Origin: Roseivirga pacifica
GTDB lineage: Bacteria > Bacteroidota > Bacteroidia > Cytophagales > Cyclobacteriaceae
Direction of reading: 5' to 3'
NCBI RefSeq assembly: GCF_900111145.1
Contig: NZ_FOIR01000002.1
Location: 992,001-1,056,000 of the forward strand
DNA length: 64,000 nucleotides
Below the pieces are notes generated by a model. The model saw only the letters and a list, made by a program, of their open reading frames with translations, did not search any database and had not been told where the DNA came from. The position numbers and the translations under genes were made by a program. Shown in pieces: positions 63,901 to 64,000 of this stretch (position 1 is the stretch's first letter; each line of letters begins with the position of its first letter).

Positions 63901-64000
63901 CACCTTTATTTCTGAACAAAAAGCCGATTTAGAAGAAGCCAAAGGCTCTTTACTTCAGACCATTGACGAGATTGACACGGTTGCCAAAGACACCTTCCTA
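60920..64000 (+). CDS. smc: Chromosome segregation SMC ATPase (3'-truncated by window)
   Basis: 1027 codons are visible; the stop is beyond the window. The N-terminal head has MQLTKLEIKGFKSFGDRVVI, Walker A GPNGCGKS (31-38), and LFEEAAGISKFKKRKKE near 157. A coiled-coil arm (about 170-500) leads to the hinge (about 505-640; LLSDIITCDEKYRVTIENYL, RKLIGYILENVFIV), after which SVSGGSVGLFEGKRIGRAKN starts the return arm. The C-terminal head with signature and Walker B is not yet reached. SMC with ScpAB compacts and separates daughter chromosomes. Start is at the ATG giving the standard N-terminus. Confidence 0.95.
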   Translation, partial: MQLTKLEIKGFKSFGDRVVINFDEGITGIVGPNGCGKSNVVDSIRWVLGEQKTRMLRSEKMENIIFNGTKKRKPTQLAEVSLTFKNTKNLLPTEYTEVTITRRYYRTGESEYLLNGVSCRLKDISNLFMDTGIASNSYAIIELKMVDDLLNDKENSRRDLFEEAAGISKFKKRKKETLKKLKDTDDDLDRVEDLLFEIEKNLKSLEKQAKQAEKYYRIKEEYKAESVHYARKTVEEKNRKFKTLDKNIQDENDRKLEIGQKIATQEAAIEKGKADIISREKLLASRQKTLNEHVHKIRQFESERKIKNERLTFLQDKSDNLRDQLEQDKKSNERAAFSLESLRKEKDASEKEFKAIEGDLSSFKEAYEDQKEVANDAQLNFEEQNRQFSSKREKLYTLRKEIEIKEIQLDTLTNELEKTQTDTTEQAETVATFDERLSELEEDLNDKRAKLEKRKAEEEKHRKATAETEETIQTVREELTKISRQLDAKNNEYNLTKSLVENLEGFPEAIKFLKKKANWNKNAPLLSDIITCDEKYRVTIENYLEGYMNYYIVDTERQAFEAVNILSDASRGKANFFVLDALDRYEAKATKLYDNAIPATEIVEYDPKYRKLIGYILENVFIVKGGPGEIPMDEEAVFITESGKYTKRKFSVSGGSVGLFEGKRIGRAKNLEKLQKDIKSLESQSVKIKDRLDEKQRELAKLKADTFKSEIETLQTEFNRVNEEYISIKTKKEQIAQMLSSHKTKREDISTNIESLTNALDHLRPQVEEEEAAFNEIQATIGELEAMAKRESQKLSEKSQAFNEKNLIFHQKQNKVESLAQEISYKETAFESSKQRISKNQQELEKNESEIRHLIQNTESNEGDLIDMYDEKESIEKGVNEAEKEYYAQRGDIDVSEKTLRELQHKREQVDMLLMELQNKLSETKLEMSSVKERLSVEFNLDLDEILKQEIEEEDDRTIEELQAAVLKKRDKLERMGPINPMAMEAYDEIKERHTFISEQKADLEEAKGSLLQTIDEIDTVAKDTFL

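Overview
The window looks like chromosomal DNA of a Bacteroidota member, most likely order Cytophagales (relatives such as Roseivirga or Fulvivirga would fit; this is inference from gene content, no marker gene was compared). Supporting signs are a TonB-dependent receptor with an N-terminal carboxypeptidase-regulatory-like domain, long FtsX/MacB-type permeases, a BlaI repressor paired with an M56-TonB fusion, many lipoproteins with short lipoboxes, TAnnTTTG-type -7 boxes close to start codons, few recognisable Shine-Dalgarno sites, and A+T-rich coding sequence. I see no rRNA, tRNA, CRISPR array, complete insertion sequence or prophage.

Layout. 0-8.6 kb: the C-terminus of a ligase-associated DEXH helicase (cut by the window edge), then an insert-like block (five-repeat CHRD lipoprotein, DUF3817-GNAT pair, TonB receptor, RelE-type toxin-antitoxin pair, palindromic repeats, DUF2147 protein), then pdeM, a second member of the same ligase-associated DNA-damage-response set. 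8.6-11.0 kb: a lipoprotein glycosidase. 11.1-29.2 kb: the most striking locus. Six paralogous ~800-residue FtsX/MacB-like permeases and a small secreted cysteine-containing protein are in one minus-strand row, read away from a divergent NtrC-family sigma-54 activator and its sensor kinase. The divergent gap has a good -24/-12 promoter match for the permeases and a perfect 12+12 bp inverted repeat at enhancer distance.

29.2-35.2 kb: single genes (unknown protein, two MORN-like secreted proteins, di-haem cytochrome c peroxidase, methyltransferase) separated by long spacers that share related repeats, so the region looks like an accessory, cassette-like stretch. 35.3-41.2 kb: divergent TetR regulator and FAD monooxygenase, an OmpR/EnvZ-type two-component pair, and an AsmA-like protein. 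41.2-46.2 kb: NhaP-type antiporter, SDR-DUF2867 protein, MarC protein and a membrane endonuclease/exonuclease/phosphatase protein; the SDR and MarC genes are each preceded by a related repeat unit.

46.2-53.5 kb, mostly minus strand: AIM24-like protein, Dabb lipoprotein, prolyl-oligopeptidase-family peptidase with DPP-IV domain, small membrane protein and a tricorn-like protease. 53.7-64 kb: LOG-family phosphoribohydrolase, 7TM hybrid kinase coupled to RidA, Nudix CoA pyrophosphatase, DUF4159 protein, BlaI-M56/TonB pair with palindromic operator candidates, a small membrane-anchored protein, and the first 1027 codons of smc.

The genes that plainly work together are the sigma-54 two-component system with the permease row, BlaI with the M56 sensor, TetR with the monooxygenase, the 37-39 kb two-component pair, and the two separated ligase-associated repair genes.
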